64,000 nucleotides of DNA from Sinotaia quadrata (taxonomy: Eukaryota > Mollusca > Gastropoda > Architaenioglossa > Viviparidae): assembly GCA_028829895.1 (NCBI GenBank), contig CM054184.1, positions 22,547,701 to 22,611,700 on the forward strand, read 5' to 3'. Position numbers and translations under genes: made by a program. The notes under the pieces were generated by a model that saw nothing but the letters and a program-made list of their open reading frames with translations, did no database searches and had not been told where the DNA came from. Of this stretch, positions 1-29,499 are shown in pieces; position 1 is the first letter of the stretch, and each line of letters begins with the position of its first letter.

Positions 1-399
1 ATCAGTTAAACTAGTGATGGCTGTACAGCTTGATAGCTTTATTTCTAGAGTCATTAATATCATAAATGTTCCTGTCAAACAGTAACAGTGCTTTTAATAA
101 GTTCTTTTAAGAACATAAAAAGCAATCAAAAGAAAAATAAACCAAAAGCATTTTAAGGGTCCACTAAACCAAATTTGATACACAAAGTACTCAATACTCT
201 ATTATTATCTTCATTATTATAATTATTAAAAGGAATATAATTTATCATTATAACTGTGATAAATTTTAACTTAAAAATCTACTGTATTTTCCATGTTTCC
301 TCTTCTCATATACACAAAAAACAAAACAAAACAAACAACAAAAATTGTAAACAAAATAATCCTCAAATCTTTCTATGTTTATATTCAATTAAAACTTTT

Positions 400-605
400 C
401 CAGTCACAAATAAGCTCTTTGGAATTACATTCATAATTAAATTTATCCCAGTCAAACTAAACCCTCTGGGATTATAATTACAAATTTTATCATTCAAACT
501 AAACCCTCTGGGATAGAAAATGCAAGCTTTTTCAGTCAAACTAAAACCTCTGGGATAGAAAATACAAGCTTTTCCAAACTAAACCATCTGGAATTACAAG
601 TTTAT
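400..605. repeat. Minisatellite, about 42 bp x 4-5
   Basis: The phrase CAAACTAAACCCTCTGGGAT recurs at about 452, 493, 536 and 577, with a more diverged unit before. It lies in the Tuba-gene intron left of exon d. Confidence 0.75.
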
Positions 606-647
606 CCCACTAATCCATCACAATCATGTTCTAGACCCATAATATAT

Positions 648-782
<135 letters not shown>

Positions 783-786
783 GTAC

Positions 787-17505
<16,719 letters not shown>

Positions 17506-17789
17506 CTGAAATACAAAAGGTCATAAGAAAATGAAATTTAAACTTATTCTCTGCTGAGTGCATTATGGAGTAATGAATTTTGAAGTAATATATAAATATT
17601 AAATTTATAAATATAAATATTAAATTTATAAATATAAATTTTTAAGTAATATATAAAAGTACAACTCATATTAAAAAATACAGTAACTGAAAAATATTTA
17701 TTTAGTTTATGCTGACTGTATTAAAAAAAGTTGACTATGACAACATATGCTAAGACTGGCAGAAAAGATTTTGCTATAACACAAAAACA

Positions 17790-18095
17790 TGCCCTGACAA
17801 AATAGACTGATCACATACACTTTAAGGTAGACTATGCATAGAATAAAGAATGTGACAAATAGACTGATCATAGTCATACACTTTAAGGTAGACTATGCAT
17901 AGAATAAAGAATGTGACAAAATAGACTGATCATAGTCAATTACTTTAAGGTAGACTATGCATGGAATAAAGAATGTGACAAAACAGACTGATCATAGTCA
18001 TACACTTTAAGGTAGACTATGCTTAGAATAAAGACTGTGACAAAATAGACTGATCACAATCATACACTTTAACTTAAGGTAGACTATGCTTAATA
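17790..18095. repeat. Minisatellite, 62 bp x about 5
   Basis: Unit AATAGACTGATCATAGTCAT followed by ACACTTTAAGGTAGACTATG and CATAGAATAAAGAATGTGAC. It lies just upstream (minus-strand sense) of the first Tuba coding exon. Confidence 0.92.
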
Positions 18096-18109
18096 CTATA
18101 ATACCAGCC

Positions 18110-18650
18110 CCCTAGTGATTTCATACAAAATAGTGTGACAATATCGAGCTGGTCAGACAATATGGCATGATGTGCATTCACTGTTTGATCTGTCAGCTCA
18201 TATGGAAAAAAACTGTTTCTTTACTTCATCTTAATGTGTAAACTTTATTTACTGGATTTTTCACTGGAATTGTTCAAAAAATGTGTATTGACTCCTGCAC
18301 TAATTCTAATTTGTTGTAAACAATTATAAATCTTCACATTGCATCTCTACTTTTAGTTGCTATGGGCTGGCTCTATTTTTGCCATGACTCTGCAACAAGT
18401 GCTATAATTAAAATTTATATATTTCAAAATTATATATGTATATAACCCAAACAAACAAATTTTCTAACAAATAAATTTCAGTGGTTTTAATTCATCATTC
18501 CTTTCTTTGTCATATACTTTAACAAATACTTTTAAAATGTAAAAAAAAAATAAACATATGGACTATATTCAACTTAAGGAAATAATTTTCATTTCGAAAC
18601 TATCTCAGGAGTGAAAATTATGCAGAATAAATAGTACTTTTGCATCTAAT
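18110..18650 (-). repeat. Dispersed repeat, arm B of the inverted pair (empty hAT site)
   Basis: Reverse complement of 3890-4640 without the 196-bp hAT element. At about 18310-18330 the sequence TTGTTGTAAACAATTATAAA is the uninterrupted target. Together with arm A it brackets Tuba exons a to c. Confidence 0.85.
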
Positions 18651-18664
18651 CAATATTGGACTTG

Positions 18665-18890
18665 ATTGATATAAACTGTACAATAGCTATGGTTGCTGAA
18701 AACACAATGCAAATGCACAAGTCAAAAACCTTAAATGCCTATAAGCCATCAAATGAATAAGAGCAAACCCAGATCTGAAACCTTCAAATTCTAAAAGCCA
18801 TCAAATGAATAAGAGCAAACCCAGCTATGAAACCAATTCTTGAACTGCCTGTAAACCATCAAAAGAACAAGAGCAAACCCATATTTCATC
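18665..18890. repeat. Degenerate repeat, about 65 bp x 3
   Basis: GCCATCAAATGAATAAGAGC and AAACCCAGATCTGAAACC recur three times. Confidence 0.7.
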
Positions 18891-19014
18891 TGCTTCCAAA
18901 GATAAAATGCAGTGCTGATTCAAATTCACTATACAAACAGATGTAAAAGTTACAGGGATCTGTGGTTGTTTTGTTTTGTTTTAATTTTAAATTTCATATT
19001 CAGATACTGTGAAA

Positions 19015-19300
19015 CAATGAGCAATACTAGTAAATTCAAATTAATGTACTTTTAAATAAAAAATCTTAGTAAATTCAAATTAAATTTGTTTTAAAAAATT
19101 TCAATAAATTCAAATTAATACATTAAAAAAACTCTGAGTACATTCAGATTAATTTTAAAATAAAATCTTTGTAATTAAAAACTTAGTAAATTCAAATTAT
19201 TAATATATATATTAGAAATATATATTAGTGGTACTTTCAAATTAAAGTTTTTTAAAAATAAAATTGTTAGTAAATTCAAATTAACACATTAAAAAAAAAT
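19015..19300. repeat. Degenerate AT-rich repeat around AGTAAATTCAAATTAA
   Basis: The phrase recurs about seven times at 40-60 bp spacing, separated by A/T runs. Confidence 0.65.
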
Positions 19301-19319
19301 TCTGACTGAGTATAGGTAT

Positions 19320-20580
19320 AAATATACTTTATTTCATTTAATTTGTAATACCATCTCATTTCAGCTCTGATATTGTACAATTTATTTCATGATCATATTA
19401 TTGTCCAATATGGCATAAATCTGGGAAAGAAGAGATAATAAATTTAGTTATGTTTCTTACTTTGCTGGAACATTTTTCAATGATGGAAGTAGATGACACT
19501 GAATGTATTTTACAATTATAGTAGTCGATGGCTGATTCTCTTCAGAGGAATGGAAGTTCAGTAGATAAATGCTTTCCACAGGGACGAAAGTAGATGACAC
19601 TGGTCCACAAGACTGCTCTATGAAACTATTCCAAAATAATGGAAGCAGATGATGCTGTTCACCTCGACACTTGACGCTCTTTAGTATGTATATATCTTTA
19701 ATTGCTGTCTTGATGACAATCTCTGTTCTTACTGAAATGAACAAAAATAATGTGACATGGTAAAAATTACAGAAACTTTTCATTAAAGTTTAAAATAACT
19801 AGGTGTTTTGCAGATGTATAACAATGTAAAATATATTTAAAAATAATTTTGTAAATAAATGGGATATTAATGACATTTTTAATTTCAATAATGTTATATT
19901 CCCGATAAAGTTTACATTCTGTAATCAATATTTTTTTCAAAATGTAAACAGTTCTCTCTAAAAAAAATACATCCAACCAAATAATCAATGGCATAACATG
20001 AATAAGCTGCTGTTATAATATTAAGTTTAATTCTTTGAAAATCAAACCAGTACCAGATTCAGTTATATAAATTAGAAGCAAATAACAGATATAATAATTA
20101 CCAGATTAATGAAAAAGATCACAAAATCAAAAGTATTAATAACATTAATAGATGACTTATTAATTTCCTGATTGGATGTTTATGAAATATTCATTTGCTA
20201 GTGTTATACAGTAGTCAATGTATGCCTGACTTCAAGGTTGGGCTGAGTTTCACACTTTAATTACTTTAAACGTCTTGTTAAGCTAGCTGTTATCTGTTCA
20301 TCTAAAAGTTCAAATAATTGAATCTATTTGGACCATGGTAACAGACTCAAAGTCCTCAAAACACATTAGCTTTTCTCTTGTGACACAACCGAACTCTAAA
20401 TCTAATAAACAACAGTCTTGGAATTATCAGTAATATGGCTCCATAGTTCTAAGTTACTGTTATTAGTGTTAAGAAGAAATGGATTATGTCCATAAATTAA
20501 CAAGGCCAACTATGAAGAACATTTAACATCCATAAGAATATGTGACACTTTTGGGCACCCTTCACTCATTATGATTATTA
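19320..20580. other. Non-coding stretch
   Basis: No supported gene. Minus-strand open frames at 19457-19783 and 19767-19994 have no recognisable domain and no convincing splice context. Within 19485-19645 there are three related blocks of about 65-70 bp (GGAAGTAGATGACACTG and variants). Confidence 0.45.
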
Positions 20581-20589
20581 TTTATGTAC

Positions 20590-21150
20590 AAACTATTATT
20601 GCTTATCTATAATAACTCCATTTCTGTTCTCTGATATTGATAAGAACTATCTGTGATCTGTATTGACACTAAGTTGTTGAATTGTGTTTTAGGATATAAG
20701 ACTGTATAGATATTAAAATTATTCGAATGTGGTTTCGTTGAAATATTGATGTCAAGTAAAATTTTTCATTGTATTTGTTATATGTATATTTGACTGTTTA
20801 TTTAATAAATTTATTAAATAAATTCACATTTATTGACCTTCCTACACATATTGATATCCTTATGTTGGAGAATAAAGTGGGTGGATGGGGGATTGCTAAA
20901 TATAGATTAAAGACAGATTTGTCTTCTCCTTTAGTAAGAAGCTTTCTACCTACAGAAACAATGTGTGATGGTAAATGTTTGTCTTTAATGTTGCGGAAGA
21001 GAGAAAATGTTTATAGCACCCGCATATCTGCCAAGTGAGACTGAGAGAGACAAGCGCTATCTGTTGTAGAATTAAGATTCTCATTACTTGTAATTAGTTA
21101 TGGACAATTAATTAATTAATAATAGCATAGCCATTAACTTGGTGGCTTTA
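20590..21150 (+). repeat. Dispersed repeat family R1, copy 1
   Basis: Shares colinear blocks with 54185-54690 and 61325-61835, for example ATATTGATGTCAAGTAAA, CTTATGTTGGAGAATAAAGT, GCTAAATATAGATTAAAG, the TAGTAAGAAG...CTACCTACAGAAA block, and a tail AATTAGTTAT...CATTAACT followed by GTGG. LTR-like traits are AATAAA signals and a conserved 3' tail. No reading frame is kept among copies. Class unknown. Confidence 0.75.
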
Positions 21151-21199
21151 GCGCCACAAAATCTGTTGATTTTTTTCAGTCCTTACACATACTATTTAA

Positions 21200-21490
21200 A
21201 TTATGTCCTGGTGGGTGGGTGGAGGCTCATTAATATAATCTAAAGATGCATTGAATTACTCCTTCAGTAATAAGTTCCACCTGCAGAAAAAAATTATGTA
21301 GAATGTGGATCTATATGTTTGTGAATGAAAATAGAGCTCTATAATGACAGGTGATCCACCAAGTGGAAAGACAAGTTGGGTGTCTTATTTGGAATTTATT
21401 AATAATATATAAATTAAGGTTCCAGCCACTTGTATGTAGTTATCCATTATTAATTGATAATAATAATGATCATAACAGCGTGGCATGCAA
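21200..21490 (+). repeat. R1-related degenerate partial copy
   Basis: Repeats the second half of the R1 plan in the same order (GGTGGGTGGAGG, AGTTCCACCTGCAGAAA, ATTAATTGATAATAATAATG, GTGGC) but is strongly diverged. Confidence 0.4.
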
Positions 21491-23690
21491 AATCCTGCAT
21501 AAATTTAAGAAAAGGTAAAGTACTTGATTTAGATCTATACCAGCAATTACTTTAGACTTTAGATATTGCAAATACTTTGGTGGACTATAGGTTTTGTTCC
21601 TTGTTATTCAGCACTTCTGATTATTATCTGTTGTTCTTAAAGGCATATTAAAAAACCAAGAAATATTTATTATATAAAGCAATGTATATGAAGGAATTCT
21701 AGCTTAGTTTTCAGCAGATCTAGAAAAACGACATGTTTAGAGGAAAAAATCAACATAATTAACTTATTAAGTGATAAGAGAATTGAACAAGTAATTATTC
21801 TCTTTGCAAAATCTTGACACAGTAAAGTGATGCAGGAACTAAGCAAGTACTTAGTAAGTGATATACTTATACTTTTTTATAGTGATCTGTATTAATTTAA
21901 TGTGCCAATTTACAAATGGTATTGGATATTTTCTCTCTTAGTTACAGTTTTCTTATAGTTATTGGTAATTTGTGTACAAATAACTATAATTTAACCTTAC
22001 CTGAGATTATTTTTGATGAATTGATTCTAACATGATAGTTGAAGAGTACCTCAGCTACCTGTACTATTTTTCACTTGATACACAGAATGACACAAGCCAT
22101 GCCACAAAACATGAATATAAATTTGAATATGAAGCTGACTCATACTTAATTGGGATTGATTCATAACTGTGCCTCTGACACTAATCTATTTCCTCAGTAA
22201 AATAAGTTATTTTGTTTCACCTGGCAATGAAAATTATTTTTTACTATCTAAAACACAAAACATCATGTGATTCTTAAACTATGAGTATGACTTGCAATAA
22301 ATTGAATAATGCTATGATTCCAAGAGCTTAATAGGTGTTCCACAGGTGAAATGAAATACATACAGCCAGTCTTAGCTTAATTCCCATTTCCTAAGCTTAT
22401 CTTCATTCTTTCAAGCATGATTAATAATTATTTTAAAATATCATTATTTGTTAAATTGTGCCTTGTTCATCATAATGTTCTGACAAAATCACCTTCAAAG
22501 CAAGAAAATTACTGATTGAAACAATGTCTGCAGACATCTGATGGTATTGTAACACATTTTTTTTATAAATGCCAACTGAAAGAAACTAAAATACCTTTTT
22601 ATTTCAGGTTTACTCAATTACTGTGTCCAAAATTTACATTTACCAAACCCAAATTATAAGTTAATCAATGTACAAAATTTACCCAATATTTATGTTAAAT
22701 TAATAAATGGCTTTAATTCTGTTAACATGAAGTATGTTTTTGTAACATTAATCATAATTCTCAATAAATTAAATCTGATAATAAAGTCAGTATATAGTTC
22801 ATAAAGGTTCCTGTGAGACTACAGGTAACAATTGGGTTTTCATCAAAGGATTACCCTTAAATTAGTACAATTTAATTTGTTTATAAATCTATTGTTAAGC
22901 TATACATTAACATATCAGTAACATTTGTTGCTCATTTTGGCCCCTATAGATAAAGATAAATGTAATGCTTTGTTCTACTGTTTACAGTACCCAGCAGAAA
23001 AGCATCAATCTACTTTTTAAAACAGTGACATATTACTGTAGCTGAGTTCAAAAGCATAGATTTCATTAATTATTTTAATACTTGGGTCTTGGGTCACTGC
23101 AGCTAGCATTATATAACACTTATGCTGTGATGTATGTTAAAAGGTAAGTCCAATTGCATATTTAACATAGGCTACAAAAGGAGAGCATATATAACAAATT
23201 AAACATTTTTAAAATGCCACACAAAAACAACAATCAAACATTTAATAAAACAACTTCCTTGTTTGGAAACACAAGCACGTGCATGCACACACAACATATC
23301 CCCACAGTTACGGAATGTCTTTTACTGCTATTTTAAATACTAATATAGGGACAAACATCTATCAATCGATATAAATAATCATTTACAAGATTCAAATTGC
23401 TGCTAGTTATTATTTAACTGGACGTATTAAAAACAATTACTGTGAATGAAAAACAAAAGTAAATCAGCTTTAACAATATAATAACGTTTTGCTTTTTTAC
23501 TCTCGAGCAATCTTCCTCCCCCCTCCCCCCCCCCCATCCATTAGTTGCTACAGAGGCGATAAGCAATTTATTATGAAAAATCAAACAAGTGGCTTGTAAG
23601 AACCGAGATTAACTTTAATATTAAATGTCTTTACTATAAAGTGGGAAGTATTTATTTACTTACAGTTACAGTGTCAAATAAAAGGTGAAG
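21490..23690. other. Non-coding AT-rich stretch
   Basis: No gene, array or transposon recognised. A C-run of about 11 interrupted by T lies at 23515-23535. Confidence 0.5.
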
Positions 23691-23711
23691 AATTTATACT
23701 TATAGTCTCAC

Positions 23712-24660
23712 TTCCTGAGTGCAGCAGTTTAGTTCAACCAAACACAAACCATTAATGGAATCTAATGTAAGGGAGGTAACCAGCACTGTTCTTACAGTTT
23801 ATATTTTCTATTAAATTCTATTTCATGCTTACTGGGCAATCGAAGTATTTAACACAAACAAGTATTAGTCGTAAAATTGTGAGCACCCAATCTAACAAAA
23901 AATTACTACTTTTCCTCCCCTTTTAAGAAAGGTAACTCTGATATATAGAATTGTTATGATAACTCTCATCAGAGGGGGAGTAAGCCAGTAATAATATTCT
24001 TAGATTTTATCCTTCGATAAAAGCCATCTCCCCCTCACATTTTATTTTAAAAACTAGCTGCACTTTGTTAAATCTTGGATTTGGACAGTCAAGGTATTGT
24101 CTTATATTAGTTGATTGCATGCATTTTTAATTATATTTAGGCCTGTTTATTTTTATTTTTACATTAGTTTGATCCGAAGAGAGGGACCCCTATCTGATTA
24201 TAAATTTAGATCTTTATTTTAAATTTAGGATTATTATAAAATGAAAGTAATATAGTCAAAGGCTAACTCACTGATTGCTTTAAATCCCTAATTTTAATTT
24301 TAAATGTTTTAGGCCTATATTTTATTTTGCTAAAAATATTATAAAAGTAAATATGCTTTCAAAACTAGCTTGCTTCTACTTTTACTTTAGTACTACTACT
24401 ATTAGTACTAGACACCTATTGATAGACAAGTTCTTTTCACAGTCGCATGCACCACCTCAGATATAGAGTTAGTCCGTTAGACACTAATACTAATACTAGT
24501 GACAGACAGAAACAGCCTTATGAGACTGAGACTAGAGAGAGAGAAAAAAGCACGGGTGCAATAGTGGGGCGAGTTAGAAGAGACGAGCATTCGACTAGAG
24601 TGTCCGCCAGAGACAAAGTCACAGTAACAATCATTTTCTCTTTTCCTCAAGCAAGTAAAT
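23712..24660. promoter_or_regulatory. Putative divergent promoter region (Tuba gene left, HINT3 right)
   Basis: Both coding genes start right after a splice acceptor, so each needs a non-coding first exon. On the minus strand GGAA|GTGAGA (donor at 23711-23710) could end a Tuba leader exon. On the plus strand a relatively GC/CpG-containing block at about 24530-24620, followed by AGCAA|GTAAAT (donor at 24654), could be the HINT3 leader exon. This is inference from spacing and donor quality only; no TATA box is evident. Confidence 0.3.
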
Positions 24661-25264
24661 ACAAGCCATGATAGCTGTAGATGTATGCAATGTTTTCAAA
24701 ACCATATTAAATATTATTGATTAAAACTGCATACTATTTATTACATTTTTTTTGTGTGGTACACTTCATAAGGAAACACTAATCTTCATAGCACACTAAT
24801 CCTGTAGGCATATCCAGCACAGTGCCATGCTCTGCCTGTAAACAGATACAAGATGTCCACTGAAAGCATGACACTTTTTGAATATTGTTGAAAAGTGTTA
24901 GATGCTCATTGTACATAGGTGATAGCCTAGATGGAGTAATAAGAGAAAACCAACATATGTCAGAGTATTAATACTTTTATAATCGTAATAATAGTAGCCC
25001 ATTTTTATTTTATTTCATTTATTAACTTTCATATTCATAATGTGACATGAGTAATAAGCGATGGTAAGGAAGAGTTGTCAAGGAAAGTCAATATCCATCT
25101 TGTCTTTAATCCTTCTGCTGCCCAGCCATTTTTTTATCTTAGCTTTTTTTTTGTTGAGTGAAATATTAATTTTTAATACTAAATTATTATTTTTGTTGTT
25201 TATTAAATTTATTTTCAGGTAATAGTGTTTTGATCAAGTTCTGAGATTACAGTTAACATCAAAC

Positions 25265-25702
25265 ATGACAGAAAAAAAGTCTCAGTGTCTATTTTGTCGT
25301 ATATCAAGTGGACAGGAAGAAAACACAAAAATTCTTTATGACCAAGATGATATTGTGATTTTTAAGGATATTCATCCTGCAGCTTCTCATCACTATCTTG
25401 TTGTACCTAAAGTACACATAAACAGTGCCAAGCATCTCACTTCCACAGATATTCCTTTATTGGAAAAGCTTGTTTCACATGGCACACAGTTCTTGGAACA
25501 GCAAGGAGGAGACATCAAAGATAGTCGCATGGGCTTTCACTGGCCTCCCTTTCACACAGTTGCACATATTCACCTTCACGTTATATCACCACAGAATGAG
25601 ATGGGCTGGATTGCCCGTTGCATTTTTAAGCCAGGAAGTTGGTGGTTTAAAACACCAGATTGGGTTTTGCAACAAGTTAGAGATTCTAATGTTTCTAAAT
25701 AA
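25265..25702 (+). CDS. HINT3: HINT3-type histidine triad protein
   Basis: A 145-residue HIT-family protein in one uninterrupted exon. It starts with a CxxC (CLFC, residues 8-11), has the strand region YLVVPKVH (44-51), and the histidine triad HIHLHVI at 101-107 preceded by FHTVA. The C-terminus has GSWWFKT (124-130), as in HINT3 and related proteins. The family hydrolyses adenosine 5'-monophosphoramidate and acyl-adenylates; the central histidine forms the nucleotidyl intermediate. The start is set by the only ATG in context (AAACATGAC), 43 nt after a good acceptor (tattttcag at 25218), so an upstream leader exon is likely. It is shorter than human HINT3 because it lacks an N-terminal extension. 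No frameshift is seen. HINT3 rather than HINT1/2 is judged from FHTVA-HIHLHVI and the tail. Confidence 0.92.
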   Translation: MTEKKSQCLFCRISSGQEENTKILYDQDDIVIFKDIHPAASHHYLVVPKVHINSAKHLTSTDIPLLEKLVSHGTQFLEQQGGDIKDSRMGFHWPPFHTVAHIHLHVISPQNEMGWIARCIFKPGSWWFKTPDWVLQQVRDSNVSK

Positions 25703-27000
25703 ATGTTGAAATCTGAATTTTAAAGAATTTTGAATTCATTATATATATATTTGTATTACTATAATTAATATACATATATTGTGTATATATACATATATAA
25801 TATTTTAAAATTTAAATATTTTTTAATATCAGTTAAAGGAGATAATCTGAATCTATTCCTAAACATCACAACTTTTCCTGTTTGCACAATATTAAAAATA
25901 CTCTATTTATTCATCTCAAAAATTTAAATGTGAAACATTTTCTTAAACACAGATTTTAATTCTGTAAATGTGATGGTATTTTTTCACCACAAAGAAATAT
26001 TTGCTGTTGACATCTTGAAGACCCTTTTTGGGAGAATCAGAAGTTGTTCCTCTTGAATACATACATTTCCATACATAGTTCCTTCAACAACAATCAAAAT
26101 ATCAGTTATCAGTCCAGAATAGTTTAAACATTTTTCTTTTCTTTTTTTAAAAATTTTAATGAAGGTCCAACTACAAGTGCAAATGACTTATTACTGAAAA
26201 GGATATTCCCTAAAGAAATAAAGTGACTATGTTATTTCATTTGATATTTCTTTCTTTTTCTCCCCACAGCATTTAATTCTTTATTTTGTGGATAAGATGT
26301 GAACATTTAATGGGTGATTCAAGTTAGAGAATTATGTACTTATACTTGAAACTAATTATAAATGTTAAAGTGATATAATAATGTTTTTATCCCTAACATG
26401 TACATAATTTGATTTCTTGCCTTTGCTATGTCAGACCTGTATTTGTAATAAAATAAGTGCTTAGTGTTTTCTCATGGTTGACAAAATTATTATTAATATT
26501 ATTATACTGTTTTTAATTCTTTGATGTTTGAATACTAAATATTTAACTTAAGCTATCATAACTATTTGGAAATCTATTTGCACCAATAAATTTATGAAAC
26601 TCTGTGAAGAATGAAGAGTGAATTCATTTAATGAAAACATATCTAGTGCATTAGTCTAGTGGAATTTCTATTTAAAGAGTTTCCTGTTTTAAAAAATATA
26701 AGTATTTTTAGTACTGATACTTGTAGTAAACAGTAGTTTAAGGAAGTAATAATGTAGAGAATCCATTTTGAATGAAGAGATTTAGTATTCTAACAGCTTT
26801 CAGGCCATATCACAAAAATCTAGAAGTTGAGAATTAAAAGTTCATATAACATATGCTGATATGGTCTCTACAGCACACTTCTTAATGAAATATAAAGTGA
26901 TGAAGTGTTTGGTTTAAGAAGTGAGGTCTCCTTTATATGATGGTAATACATATTTAAACCATCTTTAATGGGAGGCAAGAGCATTATAATAATACATGCT
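25703..27000. other. HINT3 3' flank
   Basis: AT-rich, with several possible poly(A) signals (AATAAA at 25699 overlapping the stop codon, and near 26217, 26448 and 26585). No other feature seen. Confidence 0.5.
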
Positions 27001-27089
27001 GTATGCCCATATCTTTAATTGTAAGTCCAAGAATCTGTATCTCTAGTAATGTTAACTTCATACCACTTTAGATTTGTGAAATCCAGGTC

Positions 27090-27680
27090 ATTGGTGGTAA
27101 TAGTAAATTCATATCAAAAGGTAAACATCTGGCAAGTTCATGTCAGTATTGGTAAAGAAAATGTCTAATGATAAGTCCATTTCAGTTATGGTAAATAATA
27201 TCTATAGTGGTAAAACTATGTCAGTGATGGTAATGAAAGTGTCTGTTATGGTAAGCTCATGTCAGTAATGAGTATTCCTAAAGGAAAATGTCTCTAATGG
27301 TGTGTTTTTCAAGAATAGTAAGAGAAATGTCTCTAATGGTAAGGAAAATGTCATTTGTCATTTTGTGTTAAGGAAATGTACTAAGGTAAAATAATTCCAA
27401 GATATTTGCACTCGTAAATCAAGTGTTCTCTGGTAATGGAGCTTTCAGGGTGCTTGTATCTGTAATAGTAAGTCTAAGATAGTAATAGTATGGGAAATGT
27501 CTTTAATGTGTGTCTGCAATGGAAGGTCATTTAGGTAATATTAAGATAGCATATCTAAGATGATAAGTCCAAATATTCATGCTTGTAATGATATACATCT
27601 CTGTCAGGATTATGGGAACATTCTGTAATGGTTAGATTCAAGATGCCTGTAATGGTAAATCATTCAAATGATAAACCTCA
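27090..27680. repeat. Degenerate repeat around ATGGTAAGTCCATGTCAGTA
   Basis: Loose units of about 30-40 bp based on GGTAAG/GTCTCTAATGGTAA run through the block. They contain many GGTAAG/GGTAAA donor-like words. Confidence 0.6.
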
Positions 27681-27699
27681 TGAGGTCACTAAGAAATAC

Positions 27700-29030
27700 G
27701 AGTTAAGCTGTTCCATTATTGATGCAAAAAAGATAGGAACATCCAAAAAGAGTTAAAGTAAAGTGATTATTAACTTGCCTTAACACTTCTAATAAATTGG
27801 AGCTTAATTTAGTGCTCAGATATATGGAAACATCTTGAAATGAACAATCTAAGGTTGAAAATGTCAGCAGGTGGATGATTAATGTGAGATTCAGTGGAGA
27901 ATTAATATGAATTAAAATGTAAGAAAAGAATCCTTTTATGAGCTCCAAAATTATTTTGAGAAATAATTCTTAACCTAATATTTTTATGATATAAAAACTA
28001 TTTTAAAAATAACAATCTACTAAAATCAAAGATAAATATGTGGGTCCCTATTTGTTGGTATGTAAAACTTGTAACATTAGTTTTTTTAAGTAAGAATTGA
28101 AGTGATCTCTTAACTCTAGTAAGAGAGAATTACTAAATTTGAGTGTAACATTTTAATGTACAAATTACATTTTCATGAGTTTTTTTTCTATTTCCACAAA
28201 TTAATATAATAGGAATGTGGTTACCTCCCTCTTTCTCAGTCATTCTCTTTTTCTTTGCCTCTATAGATTTGATTATTTTGTAATGTTGGTATAAGGTGCA
28301 CTTTTGCCTTATTTTGAAAATCTTTTAAAGCATTTTGCAGATTTTATTGCTGAAAACTTATAAAACATGATCCATGACCATATGAAATACTGTTCTGGAC
28401 ATATCTGACACCATTATTTAAGTAAACTATATGGCATTTATTATTAACTGCATCATTACTTCAAAGGACATTACTATTATGACTCACCCAAGAGTTGCAT
28501 TTGAAACTGTCATACTTTTTAAAAAGCTAAAGGCTTTTTCTTAGACTGTTTTAAAGTAGACATTAGATTTATGACCTTAACATTTGTGAATATTAATTTA
28601 ATAACATTATACACATGCATGCACACACACATATGATATACCTCCCTTTGTTTGGCTTAAATAATGAGTGGTTCACATGGTGTTCAGTTCCCCAGAATGT
28701 AGTGATGGGGGGCCAAGGCCAACCCACAATGATAAACATCTAATCCACACAAAGTCATTGGAGGCAAAAATAATGCTAACAAAATGCGCACAACTAAAGC
28801 CAGCAATGCATATTTACTAAAATAGCTTTTTACATTGAAAATAATAGATTTATGCAGAACATCAGTGAAATGAATGATTGTTTTCTACAATGATTACATG
28901 AACACATTTTTTTAAGTTTACAGAAATTGAATTGCTTGCAAGTGAATCATGTCAAATTATTTTTAAAGATAAACAATTAAAAGAAATGAACTAAATAATA
29001 CTTATAACTAATCCTGTCTGATTTAATTTA
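27700..29030. other. Non-coding AT-rich stretch
   Basis: Nothing recognisable; the open frame at 27703-27948 lacks domain or splice support. Confidence 0.5.
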
Positions 29031-29039
29031 TTTGATGCA

Positions 29040-29235
29040 GTTCTAAAACTGTTGTCCTCATGCAAAAGTATAATTTAATGCATCTCTATGCTATTTTCCT
29101 TGAGAGGAAATATAATTTTATACATTTCTGATACTGTTTTCCCATGCAAAAATTTTCATTTTAGACATTCTGATACCATTTTCCTCTTGCAAAAATATAA
29201 TTTTAGTTAACTCTGGTGCTGTTTTCCTTATGCTA
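29040..29235. repeat. Repeat, about 60 bp x 3-4
   Basis: Units of the form GCAAAAATATAATTTTAG, a CTCTGATACTG-like block, then TTTTCCTCATGC. Confidence 0.75.
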
Positions 29236-29499
29236 AGATCATTTGAACCACATGAATCAAGTCAGCCCAGATATATGACAGTTTGTCTCTGGGTAGAATA
29301 CACTTGTGATCTCCACATTGTATAATTGCAATTGTCCTGGTCTGTTGTTTTTCTGTCAGTGTGTTTACCACTATAGTTCCTTTGTAGCCATATCTGATGG
29401 CTACTATAGTTGTTAGAAGTTGCCTTTGGAATTCCACTGAATATCTCCAACATTAGCACTATAACTGAGAATGGTCAGAAACCAATATAATTAATTATC

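Noticed and set aside
24447..24671. 74-codon plus-strand frame
   Set aside because: Arg/Glu/Thr-rich low-complexity translation with no domain; better explained as a 5' leader or promoter block of HINT3.
29228..29459. Two overlapping minus-strand frames of 65-69 codons
   Set aside because: Just before a plus-strand LINE remnant, no domain, no conserved residues.
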